Shown: piece after piece, positions 18,442 to 26,663 of the stretch
Layout of the letters: every line of letters starts with the position of its first letter
How positions within the stretch are numbered: position 1 is the stretch's first letter
Source: Chishuiella changwenlii
GTDB taxonomy: Bacteria; Bacteroidota; Bacteroidia; Flavobacteriales; Weeksellaceae
Length of the DNA: 64,000 nucleotides
Assembly (NCBI RefSeq): GCF_900142565.1
Contig: NZ_FRBH01000012.1
Coordinates: 49,113-113,112, forward strand
Direction: 5' to 3'
Notes under the pieces: generated by a model
The model's database searches: none
What the model saw: the letters and a program-made list of their open reading frames with translations, nothing else
What the model was told of the DNA's origin: nothing
Program-made: the position numbers and the translations under genes

Positions 18442-19461
18442 TTATTTTCGTTTAGATGATTCTCGAATATAAAGTTGAGGATTTAGAACTACCTTTTTTT
18501 CTATGCTTATCCCTGAAAAATTTTCGTTGATGTATTCCAAAAATACTTGAGCGGAAATTTTTCCCATTATATCAGGAGTCTGATCAACAGAACTAATAGG
18601 CAATTCCATATACTGTGTAAAAGGTTCATTACTAAAACCAATTACAGTAACATCTTGTGGAATACGGATATTATTATTTCTTAATTCCTGACAAACACCT
18701 AAAGCTGCATAATCACTAGCAGAAAATATAGCATCTGGAGGTGAAGCAAGTTTCCATAATTTTTTAGTTGCTTCTATTCCATCTTCAACAGAACTTTCAA
18801 TTGGAATTACATAATCTTTATTCAATAAAATTCCATTGTCTTTCAAAGCATCTAAATATCCATTGTATCTGTTTTGATAGATTTCTAATCTTAAGTCACC
18901 TAATAAATGACATACTTTTCGACAACCTTGTTCTATAAGATGTTCAGTAGCTAAATAACCAGCTTTATAATCATCTATTACAACGGTACTTATTCCAGCA
19001 ATATCTTTCTTTCTATCAAAAAATATAATTGGAGTTTTGCTTTTTGCATTTTCTATATGCTTTGTATCTTCTGTTGTTTTAGAAACAGACATAAAAATCC
19101 CATCCACTTGTGCATTTAATAATGTACTAAGTTGCTTCTTTTCTAAATTAACATCTTCGTGACTTTGACATATAATAACATGATAGCCATGAGGCGTTAA
19201 CTCCTCTTCTATTCCACGAATTACAGACGAAAAAAAACTGCTGTTAATATATGGTACAATAATTCCTACACGGTTGGTCTTCCCACTTTTTAAAGATTGT
19301 GCTAAAGTATTCTGAATATAATTTAATTCTTTAGCCGCACTTAACACAAGTTCCTTTGTCTTTTGGCTAATTTTAGGATGATTGTTTAATGCTCTAGAAA
19401 CTGTAGCAGCACTGATATTAAGTTTTTTAGAAATGTCGTAAATCGTAACACTTTTTTTCAT
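18442..19461 (-). CDS. LacI-family transcriptional regulator, probable pectin/galacturonate repressor
   Basis: This 339-residue protein has an N-terminal LacI helix-turn-helix (VTIYDISKKLNISAATVSRALNNHP) with hinge helix NTLAQSLKSGKT. A periplasmic-binding-protein-like sensor domain follows, with VGIIVPYINSSFFSSVIRGIEEE and DAIFSASDYAALGVCQEL. It lies between the catabolic genes and the first susC, and palindromes of LacI type occur in front of both. It probably represses the locus and is released by an intermediate such as KDG or KDPG; the inducer cannot be read from the sequence. It has its own promoter. Confidence 0.93.
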   Translation of the reverse strand: MKKSVTIYDISKKLNISAATVSRALNNHPKISQKTKELVLSAAKELNYIQNTLAQSLKSGKTNRVGIIVPYINSSFFSSVIRGIEEELTPHGYHVIICQSHEDVNLEKKQLSTLLNAQVDGIFMSVSKTTEDTKHIENAKSKTPIIFFDRKKDIAGISTVVIDDYKAGYLATEHLIEQGCRKVCHLLGDLRLEIYQNRYNGYLDALKDNGILLNKDYVIPIESSVEDGIEATKKLWKLASPPDAIFSASDYAALGVCQELRNNNIRIPQDVTVIGFSNEPFTQYMELPISSVDQTPDIMGKISAQVFLEYINENFSGISIEKKVVLNPQLYIRESSKRK

Positions 19462-19493
19462 AGGTATAATCGAATATTAATTTTCAATCTGTG

Positions 19494-19521
19494 CAAAGAT
19501 ACTTTAAATATAATTCAACAA
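19494..19521 (-). promoter_or_regulatory. promoter of the LacI-family regulator
   Basis: On the minus strand TTG (19519-19521) is followed after 17 nt by TATCTTTG (19494-19501), matching the Bacteroidota TTG / TAnnTTTG promoter. The leader would be about 27 nt. Confidence 0.6.
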
Positions 19522-19567
19522 ATCTTATTGTATTTTGTACACACTAATATATAAAAAATTTGGACTA

Positions 19568-19605
19568 AAATTACATTTGTAATCGATTACAAATGTAATT
19601 TTAAT
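19568..19605. promoter_or_regulatory. 38-bp perfect palindrome containing the LacI-type operator core
   Basis: The sequence is its own reverse complement over 38 bp, centred between 19586 and 19587. Its centre TTGTAATCGATTACAA holds the same core as the kduI operator, and the outer arms add ATTACAT/ATGTAAT, so two half-sites are nested on each side. It lies about 47 bp upstream of the regulator's -33 element, fitting autoregulation. A cruciform or transcript hairpin is also possible. Confidence 0.75.
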
Positions 19606-19815
19606 GTAATCAATAACTTCAATAAATCTAATAATAATAACCAATAATTAACATTAAAGCTATTTGCGAAGCACTAAACCCTACCAATATCTATTATATA
19701 TAATTAAATAACAGATACTTAAGTTATTTAGTTTTTTTTTAACTTTTTTTAATATATCGTTTTTATTTTAAAAAATATTTTATATTTTAGTGTCCTCTGT
19801 ACACCTAATTATTTT

Positions 19816-19835
19816 AATCTTTGCAATCGATTACA
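19816..19835 (+). promoter_or_regulatory. susC1 -7-like element overlapping a second LacI-type operator
   Basis: TGCAATCGATTACA at 19822-19835 differs from the perfect operator by one base. AATCTTTG at 19816-19823 resembles TAnnTTTG with one mismatch. A repressor bound here would cover the expected start of transcription of the envelope genes. No clear TTG element is seen upstream. Confidence 0.55.
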
Positions 19836-19879
19836 TAATCGATAACTATTAACACATAATATAATAAACGATTTATAAA

Positions 19880-22800
19880 ATGAGGATGTCTAAAATTAAA
19901 CTATTATCGCTACTTCTTCTTCCTGTTGCAAGTTTTGCACAAGAAGAAATGGTTGTTACAGGTAATATTACTTCTGCTAGTGGATCACCATTAGTTGGAG
20001 TTGAAATTTTTGTAGATGGAACAGCTTACGAAACTTTTACTGATGAAAATGGTCATTATGAACTAAATGTTCCTGATAATGCCACATTAACTATACTCTA
20101 CGATGGTTTTCAAAAGCAACTTATACCTGTAAATAAAAATGGTTTAATAGATATACAATTAATAGAATCTGTTACGGATCATCAAGATTTAAATGAAGTT
20201 GTTGTTGTAGGATATACTTCAGTTTCTAGAGATGAATTAACAGGTGCTGTTGCAAGTATTAATTCTGATCAGATTAAAGATATGGCAGTTAATTCTGCTG
20301 CCGAAGCAATACAAGGTCGTTTAGCTGGTGTACAAGTTGGTATTTCCGAAGGTTCACCTGGAGCAGATATTAGTATTAGAGTAAGAGGTGGTACATCTAT
20401 TACACAAGATAATAGTCCATTATATATAGTAGATGGAATACAAGTAGAAAATGCCTTATCTATATTATCTCCACAAGAAATTGCATCTATAGATGTTTTA
20501 AAAGATGCCGCTTCAACTGCTATTTATGGTGCTCGTGGTGCCAATGGTGTAATTTTAATTACAACAAAAAGTGGATTTAATTTACCTACACAAATATCAT
20601 ATACTAACTATACGGGTTATAGAGAGATACAAAATAAATTAGATGTAATGTCTCCGTATGAATTCGTAAGAAATCAATACGAACTATATAATATTGCTGG
20701 CGATCAACAATCTGCTGATGCTTTTAGAAATAGATACGGTGAATTCCGTGATATGGACATTTACAAAAGTATGCAGCCAAAAGATTGGCAAAAAGAAGTT
20801 TTTGGAAGAAAAGCATTTTCTCAGAATCACAATATTTCTGTTGTTGGTGGAAATAAAACAACAGATTATAGTTTAAATTTAAATTATCTGAACGAAGATG
20901 GTATTATGATTACTTCTGGTTACAGAAGGCATCTTGCCAACTTTAAAATGAACACTAAAGTTAGTGACAAAGTAAAAGTTGGAATTAATTTTAGATATAG
21001 TAAAGATGTTGTTACAGGTTCTGGAACTTCTAATACTGGTTCACAAAGTAATAATAAATTAAGAAATACCGTTAGGTATCAACCTTTTGCAGGAGCAGGA
21101 AATGAGTCGTTTGTCGATTTCTTTGATCCTGATTATTTTGCTCAAACTAATCTTACTAGCCCTGTTTTACTTACAAATAATGAGTTTAGAGAAGATGAAA
21201 GACAAAATATTTTAATGAATGGATATTTTGAATGGCAAATTGTAAAAGGTTTAACTTTTAAAACTGTACTTGGTTATGTACAAAGTGATCGTCAAGATAA
21301 TTTCTTTTATGGTAATATAACTAATGTTGCTCGCGCAAATGCTAATTTACCAGTAATTGATTTAAGAGGTTCTAGAAGTAAACGTATTTCAAGTACAAAT
21401 ACATTACAATACTCACCAAAATTAGGTTCATTACACAAATTAAATGTAATGGTTGGGCAAGAGATTGTAAAAACGGATGGTGATACAGACAGAGTTTATG
21501 TAAAATGGTTACCAAAAAATATTAGTCCACAACAAGCGTTTGCAAATATTCAGAGTGCTGTTCCTCCTACTGGTATGGTTCAGGATCCTGTTTCTACTGC
21601 TGTAACAGTAGATCGTTTAGCTTCTTTCTTCGGTCAGGCAAATTATGCTTACGATAAAAAGTATATGTTAACGTTAACATTACGTGCAGATGGATCTAGT
21701 GTTTTTGCACCAGATAATAGATGGGGATACTTCCCTTCTGCTTCTTTCGCTTGGAACATGAGCAGAGAGAGTTTTATGAAAGATTCTTCTTGGATTAACG
21801 AATTAAAACTACGTTTAAGCTACGGTACATCTGGTAACAATAGAATAGAGCCATTTTTATACAGTACATTCTTTAACAGTTCTAGTAACTGGGGTTACTC
21901 GTTTGATAATGCTGTTGTTCCTGGTTTAGCTCCAAATGAGCGTTTAGCGAATGCGAGTACTAAATGGGAAAGAACAATATCTAAAAATATTGGTTTAGAC
22001 TATAGTTTCTTTGATAAAAGAATTTATGGTTCTATAGATGCCTATATTACAAATACAAAAGATTTATTGTTATTAGCTAAAATTCCACAAACTGGAGGTT
22101 ACGAATTTCAATATCAGAATTCTGGAGAAACAGAAAACAAAGGAATCGAATTCTCTTTAGGTGCTGATATCATTAGAGAAGGTAATTTTAAATGGACAGC
22201 TAATTTTAATGTATCTCACAATAGAAATATTATAAAGTCTCTAGGTAAAGATGTTACTGGAGAAGGATTAGAGTATTATTACCAATCTTCTGGTTGGGTA
22301 AATAGTATTCAAGATTTTAAAGTTGAAGTAGGAAAACCTATTGGTCAATTTTATGGATACGTAACAGATGGATGGTACAAAGTAGAAGATTTTGATTACA
22401 ACCCAGCAAATCAACAATACACATTAAAACCTGGTATAGCGAGTAGCTCTGCTGCTGCATTAGGTTCTAAGGCAGTAAAACCTGGAGATTTAAAATTAAA
22501 AGATCTTAATGGTGATGGAATTATCGATGATAATGATAAAAAAGTATTGGGTAATTCTCAACCTAAATTTTATGGAGGTATTAATCAACAATTTCAATAT
22601 AAAAACATCGATTTAAGTTTATTCTTTACTTTCTCTGTAGGAAATAAAGTGTATAACGCAAATAGAATGGAATTTACAACTCACTTTCAATACAAAGACA
22701 ATAATATGTTGAAAGAGGTTGCTGGAGCATGGAGAAATTTTGATAACAACGGAAACAGAGTAACAGATCCTACACAATTGGCTGCAATGAATGAAAGTGC

Positions 22801-23107
22801 AACATTTTGGTCTCCATCTACTGGTAACTATATTTTACATTCTTATGCAATCGAAGATGGTTCTTATTTAAAACTTAGCAACCTTACTGTTGGTTATTCT
22901 TTACCACAAGACATGTTAGCAAAAACTAAGTTCATTAGTAAATTTAGAGTATATGCAACTGTAAATAATTTATTTACAATTACAGGTTATTCAGGATATG
23001 ATCCAGAAGCAAATACAAGAAGAACAAGTCCTCTTACACCAGGTGTAGATTATGCGGCTTATCCTAGAAGTAGATTCTTCTTGGCTGGAATTAATGTTAC
23101 TTTCTAA
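19880..23107 (+). CDS. SusC/RagA family TonB-linked outer membrane receptor (pair 1)
   Basis: This 1075-residue TonB-dependent transporter has a signal peptide (to about 20) and a carboxypeptidase-regulatory-like beta domain (about 24-92). A TonB box-like LNEVVVVGYTSVSRDELTG region precedes the plug with AAEAIQGRLAGVQVG, RVRGGTSI and AIYGARGANGVILITTKSG, and a long beta-barrel ends in aromatic VTF. It forms the lidded channel with the SusD protein encoded 18 nt downstream. Given the neighbouring pectate lyase and methylesterase, the cargo is probably homogalacturonan oligomers. The N-terminal 95 residues are very similar to those of the second SusC here. Confidence 0.95.
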   Translation: MRMSKIKLLSLLLLPVASFAQEEMVVTGNITSASGSPLVGVEIFVDGTAYETFTDENGHYELNVPDNATLTILYDGFQKQLIPVNKNGLIDIQLIESVTDHQDLNEVVVVGYTSVSRDELTGAVASINSDQIKDMAVNSAAEAIQGRLAGVQVGISEGSPGADISIRVRGGTSITQDNSPLYIVDGIQVENALSILSPQEIASIDVLKDAASTAIYGARGANGVILITTKSGFNLPTQISYTNYTGYREIQNKLDVMSPYEFVRNQYELYNIAGDQQSADAFRNRYGEFRDMDIYKSMQPKDWQKEVFGRKAFSQNHNISVVGGNKTTDYSLNLNYLNEDGIMITSGYRRHLANFKMNTKVSDKVKVGINFRYSKDVVTGSGTSNTGSQSNNKLRNTVRYQPFAGAGNESFVDFFDPDYFAQTNLTSPVLLTNNEFREDERQNILMNGYFEWQIVKGLTFKTVLGYVQSDRQDNFFYGNITNVARANANLPVIDLRGSRSKRISSTNTLQYSPKLGSLHKLNVMVGQEIVKTDGDTDRVYVKWLPKNISPQQAFANIQSAVPPTGMVQDPVSTAVTVDRLASFFGQANYAYDKKYMLTLTLRADGSSVFAPDNRWGYFPSASFAWNMSRESFMKDSSWINELKLRLSYGTSGNNRIEPFLYSTFFNSSSNWGYSFDNAVVPGLAPNERLANASTKWERTISKNIGLDYSFFDKRIYGSIDAYITNTKDLLLLAKIPQTGGYEFQYQNSGETENKGIEFSLGADIIREGNFKWTANFNVSHNRNIIKSLGKDVTGEGLEYYYQSSGWVNSIQDFKVEVGKPIGQFYGYVTDGWYKVEDFDYNPANQQYTLKPGIASSSAAALGSKAVKPGDLKLKDLNGDGIIDDNDKKVLGNSQPKFYGGINQQFQYKNIDLSLFFTFSVGNKVYNANRMEFTTHFQYKDNNMLKEVAGAWRNFDNNGNRVTDPTQLAAMNESATFWSPSTGNYILHSYAIEDGSYLKLSNLTVGYSLPQDMLAKTKFISKFRVYATVNNLFTITGYSGYDPEANTRRTSPLTPGVDYAAYPRSRFFLAGINVTF

Positions 23108-23125
23108 TCTTTCAAATTAAAAAAA

Positions 23126-24949
23126 ATGAATACAAAACGATATATAAAAATCTTAGGTGTAAGTTTAATCTTATTAACTTTTAATTCTTGTGATGATTAT
23201 TTAGATGTAAATAGTCCTTCTAACACATCAGAATCTGAAGTTTATAATGATACAGATTATACTTACTCTGCCTTAATAGCAGTTTACAATCAACTTGCTG
23301 GAGACAATGGTTATGGAAATAGAATTTCATCAATCATTGGACAAGCTGCCGACGATTTTAAAACTTCTGGTGATTACAGTTGTAACGATAGACGTGGAAT
23401 TAGTATGTACGCAGCTTGTGCAACAAATACAGAATTAGATCGTCCATTTAGACAATTATATACGGGTATAGAACGCGCAAACCTATTAATATTTAATATT
23501 CCTAATTCTACAGTTTACACTACAGGAAGTAATAGCGACAAAGCTTTAATGGATCGTTATTATGGAGAAGCATTAACATTACGCGCACAATTTTATTATG
23601 AATTAATTCGTAACTGGGGAGATGTTCCTTTTCAAGACAAACCTTCTTCTCAATACGAACATATTTTTTTACCAAAAACAGATCGCGATGAAGTATATGA
23701 GGTTTTATTAGCTGATTTAGAAAAAGCTTCAAAAGTTATTCCTTGGAGAGCAGAATCTAATGATCCTACATCTCGTGTTACAAAAGCATATGTAAAGGGT
23801 TTAAGAGCTAGAATTGCTTTAGCAAGAGCTGGATATTCTTTACGTAGAAATCCTGTACAAATGGTTAAAGGAACTGATGCAAACAAATATTATCAAATTG
23901 CAAGAGATGAAACGTTTGACATTATGCAACAACGTGGAAGTCACAATTTAAATCCAAATTACGAAGATGTTTTCCGTGCAATCAATGAAGGTAGAATGGA
24001 TAATACAAACGAAATGATTTTTCAAGTTGGTGCATTCGGAGGAAACTCTCGTACAGATAGTAAGTTAGGTTATTACAATGGTTTAAGACACAATGCTGCT
24101 TCTAAATGGAACGGTGGTGGTGGTCTTACTGCATTACCAACTTATTTTTACGAATTTAATCGTTACGACCAACGTCGTGATGTAACTATAAATGTTTTCG
24201 AAATTAATGCTGATGACTTATCTCAAGTTGTTAAGATTGATGCTTTAACAGACGGAAAATTTAGAAAGTCTTGGACTAAAGTTACTGGTCCTTCTCAAAA
24301 CTTAGGAATCAATTGGCCTGTTTTACGTTTTGCAGATGTTTTATTAATGTATGCAGAAGCTGAAAACGAATTAAATGCTGGTCCAACTGCAAGTGCAATA
24401 GAAGCTTTAAGAGAAGTTAGAGCAAGAGCATTTAGTCAAAATCCTTCTCAAATGCCAGAGGTAAATGTTGGTGGACACGATGCTTTTTTCAAAGAAATTG
24501 TTCAAGAACGTTTATTAGAATTTGGTGGAGAATCTATTCGTAAATATGACTTAATTAGATGGAACCTGTTAGGAGATGTTGTAACACAAACAAGACAAAA
24601 ACTACAACGTTTATTAGATGGAACTGGTGAATATGTAAATGTTCCTAAATACATCTATTACAAAGTGGGAAGCTATACGCCTTCTCAAAATGCTCAACAA
24701 ACAGTACTTAGTTTAGATACTTATTTTGTTGGGACAGACAAAGGAAATGTTTTCTATGCGCCGTCTGCCGCTTCTACTCCTACTGGATATACTAGAATTA
24801 ATTGGCAAACTGCAATGGTTGCAACAATGATTAACGACGAAAGAAAAGGTTGGATGCAATATTACAAAGCAAATCATTCTGAATTGTTACCAATCTTCCA
24901 AGATATCATCAATACAAATTATAATTTAACACAAGATTACGGATACTAA
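23126..24949 (+). CDS. SusD/RagB family nutrient-binding lipoprotein (pair 1)
   Basis: This 607-residue lipoprotein has its lipobox cysteine at C22 (LTFNSCDDYLDV). The N-terminal SusD-like TPR region includes RQLYTGIERANLLIFNIP and RYYGEALTLRAQFYYELIRNWGDVP. The C-terminal RagB region includes INWPVLRFADVLLMYAEAENEL and FFKEIVQERLLEFGGESIRKYDLIRW. It should sit on the cell surface as the lid of the SusC partner and bind pectin oligosaccharides. It is somewhat longer than most SusD proteins, mainly in the C-terminal part. Confidence 0.95.
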   Translation: MNTKRYIKILGVSLILLTFNSCDDYLDVNSPSNTSESEVYNDTDYTYSALIAVYNQLAGDNGYGNRISSIIGQAADDFKTSGDYSCNDRRGISMYAACATNTELDRPFRQLYTGIERANLLIFNIPNSTVYTTGSNSDKALMDRYYGEALTLRAQFYYELIRNWGDVPFQDKPSSQYEHIFLPKTDRDEVYEVLLADLEKASKVIPWRAESNDPTSRVTKAYVKGLRARIALARAGYSLRRNPVQMVKGTDANKYYQIARDETFDIMQQRGSHNLNPNYEDVFRAINEGRMDNTNEMIFQVGAFGGNSRTDSKLGYYNGLRHNAASKWNGGGGLTALPTYFYEFNRYDQRRDVTINVFEINADDLSQVVKIDALTDGKFRKSWTKVTGPSQNLGINWPVLRFADVLLMYAEAENELNAGPTASAIEALREVRARAFSQNPSQMPEVNVGGHDAFFKEIVQERLLEFGGESIRKYDLIRWNLLGDVVTQTRQKLQRLLDGTGEYVNVPKYIYYKVGSYTPSQNAQQTVLSLDTYFVGTDKGNVFYAPSAASTPTGYTRINWQTAMVATMINDERKGWMQYYKANHSELLPIFQDIINTNYNLTQDYGY

Positions 24950-24956
24950 AAATTTT

Positions 24957-26648
24957 TTGAAAATGAAAACAACACTTTATCAATTATATTTTATAGGAAC
25001 TTTGCTTTGCGCAGGAGCCGTAGTTTCTTCTTGTACTGATGATGATTTAAAATCTGAATCTACAGACCCAATGAGAATGTTTACTCCATTCTCTTTAACT
25101 GCCGTGAATGGTGAAACACAATCAAAAATCACTTGGAAGGCTTCTTTGCATGCAAATAACGAAGAAGTTGAATATACAACAGAAGTTTCAACAGATTCTC
25201 TTTTTACAAACGTTAACGAAATCTTGATTTCGAAAGTTACAGATTCGGCTGGAGTTGTATTAACTGATCAAGAAATTCCTGTTCGTAAGGATTTATTTGT
25301 TCGTGTAAAAGCAAATTCATTACCTAATAGACCAGAATCTTACTGGTCGAAAAGTGCACGATTCAAAATAATTGGAGTACAAATCCTTCATCCTATTTAT
25401 GATCCGAATGTATTAGAATCTCAAATTACATTAAGTTGGGATAAAACAGATGGTGTTACAAAACTAACATTTACACCATTTACTCAAGCATCTGGTCAAG
25501 AACCTGTTTATGGAACACCAATTACAAGCGAGATTTCTCCTGCAGAAGCTGCTTCTGCTTCTAAAACTGTAAAAGGATTAAATCCAAATACAAAATATAG
25601 TGTAGAAATCTACAAAGGAAATACAAGTGTAGGTGTTCAAACTTTTACAACTAAAACTTCCACTAACTATACTATTGTAGCTAATCCTGGCGATGATATT
25701 GTAGCATTAGTTAATAATGCAAAAGATGGCGATGTTATTGGGTTAAATCCTGGTACATACAATACGGGAGATAATGTGATAACAATTAACGCTAAAAAAG
25801 TTTCATTAATTGGAATATCAGGTAATGCAGAAGATACAAAAGTATTATTTAAAGAATTTACATTAAATGATACTGGAGCAGGATTACATCTTAAAAACAT
25901 CGATTTAGATGGAACGACAAATAAAGCGGCTTATTTAATAAATCTTACAAGTAGTAATAATAATGCAGCAAGAGCAAATTTTGAAAATATCTTAATTGAA
26001 AACTGTTTAGTTCATGATGTTTCTACTGCTGCTTTTAGAGCAAACAGAGGTCCTAATAGTGGATATATAATGGATAAGTTTGAAATAAAACATTCATTCT
26101 TTAGAAATTTCCCTGCATCAACTTATGGCTTTTTACATTTAGATAAATTAGTTTTTAATCAAGTTAACTTAGAAAATTCAACATTTACAGAAGTTGGTGA
26201 TTTATTTATCAGATACAGAGAAAGTATAACAACACCTTCTGCTAATGCAACTATTAATATTAATAATTGTACAATTAATAGCTTTGGACAAACGTCTATC
26301 TATCCATTATTAGATAACAATAATGTTCCAATTAAATTAAATTTCACGAATAATATCTTAGCTAACTCACCACGTGTCGGTGGAAGTTTTGCTAATAATA
26401 ATTTAATTCGTTTAGCTACAAACAGTTCTGCTGTATTTTCTTTTAATAATTTCTATAATTTGACAAATGGAAAAACTGCAGACTTACAAAAACTTGTTCT
26501 TCCTACTAGTGCAACAAGCGCAAATAATCAAGAACAAGAGTTATCGTGGACAAATACAACACTAAATTTCCAATTACCAACTAATTCTCCTTTAAGAACA
26601 GCATCTTCTACTGGAAGTGCAATTGGAGATCCAAGATGGTGGAATTAA
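24957..26648 (+). CDS. DUF5123/DUF4957-type surface lipoprotein of pectin loci
   Basis: This 563-residue lipoprotein has its lipobox at C26 (AVVSSCTDDD). Residues about 40-235 look like two fibronectin type III-like beta domains (ITWKASLHANNEEVEYTTEV; LNPNTKYSVEIYKGNT). Residues about 240-560 look like a right-handed parallel beta-helix with repeated LKNIDLDGTTNKA, FENILIENCLVHDV and ATININNCTINSFG turns. This matches the DUF4957 plus DUF5123 architecture found in pectin loci. It follows SusD directly and probably binds or processes pectin at the surface. No catalytic residues can be named, so an SGBP-like role is inferred. Confidence 0.75.
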   Translation: MKMKTTLYQLYFIGTLLCAGAVVSSCTDDDLKSESTDPMRMFTPFSLTAVNGETQSKITWKASLHANNEEVEYTTEVSTDSLFTNVNEILISKVTDSAGVVLTDQEIPVRKDLFVRVKANSLPNRPESYWSKSARFKIIGVQILHPIYDPNVLESQITLSWDKTDGVTKLTFTPFTQASGQEPVYGTPITSEISPAEAASASKTVKGLNPNTKYSVEIYKGNTSVGVQTFTTKTSTNYTIVANPGDDIVALVNNAKDGDVIGLNPGTYNTGDNVITINAKKVSLIGISGNAEDTKVLFKEFTLNDTGAGLHLKNIDLDGTTNKAAYLINLTSSNNNAARANFENILIENCLVHDVSTAAFRANRGPNSGYIMDKFEIKHSFFRNFPASTYGFLHLDKLVFNQVNLENSTFTEVGDLFIRYRESITTPSANATININNCTINSFGQTSIYPLLDNNNVPIKLNFTNNILANSPRVGGSFANNNLIRLATNSSAVFSFNNFYNLTNGKTADLQKLVLPTSATSANNQEQELSWTNTTLNFQLPTNSPLRTASSTGSAIGDPRWWN

Positions 26649-26663
26649 TAAAATAAACTCCAA

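Larger units (their letters stand above)
19462..19879. promoter_or_regulatory. divergent control region between lacI-type gene and susC1
   Basis: This 418-bp gap carries no gene. From left to right it contains the minus-strand promoter of the regulator, a 38-bp perfect palindrome, a partial half-site (TGTAATCAAT at 19607-19616), a long AT-rich stretch and a second operator next to the probable susC1 start of transcription. Confidence 0.65.
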
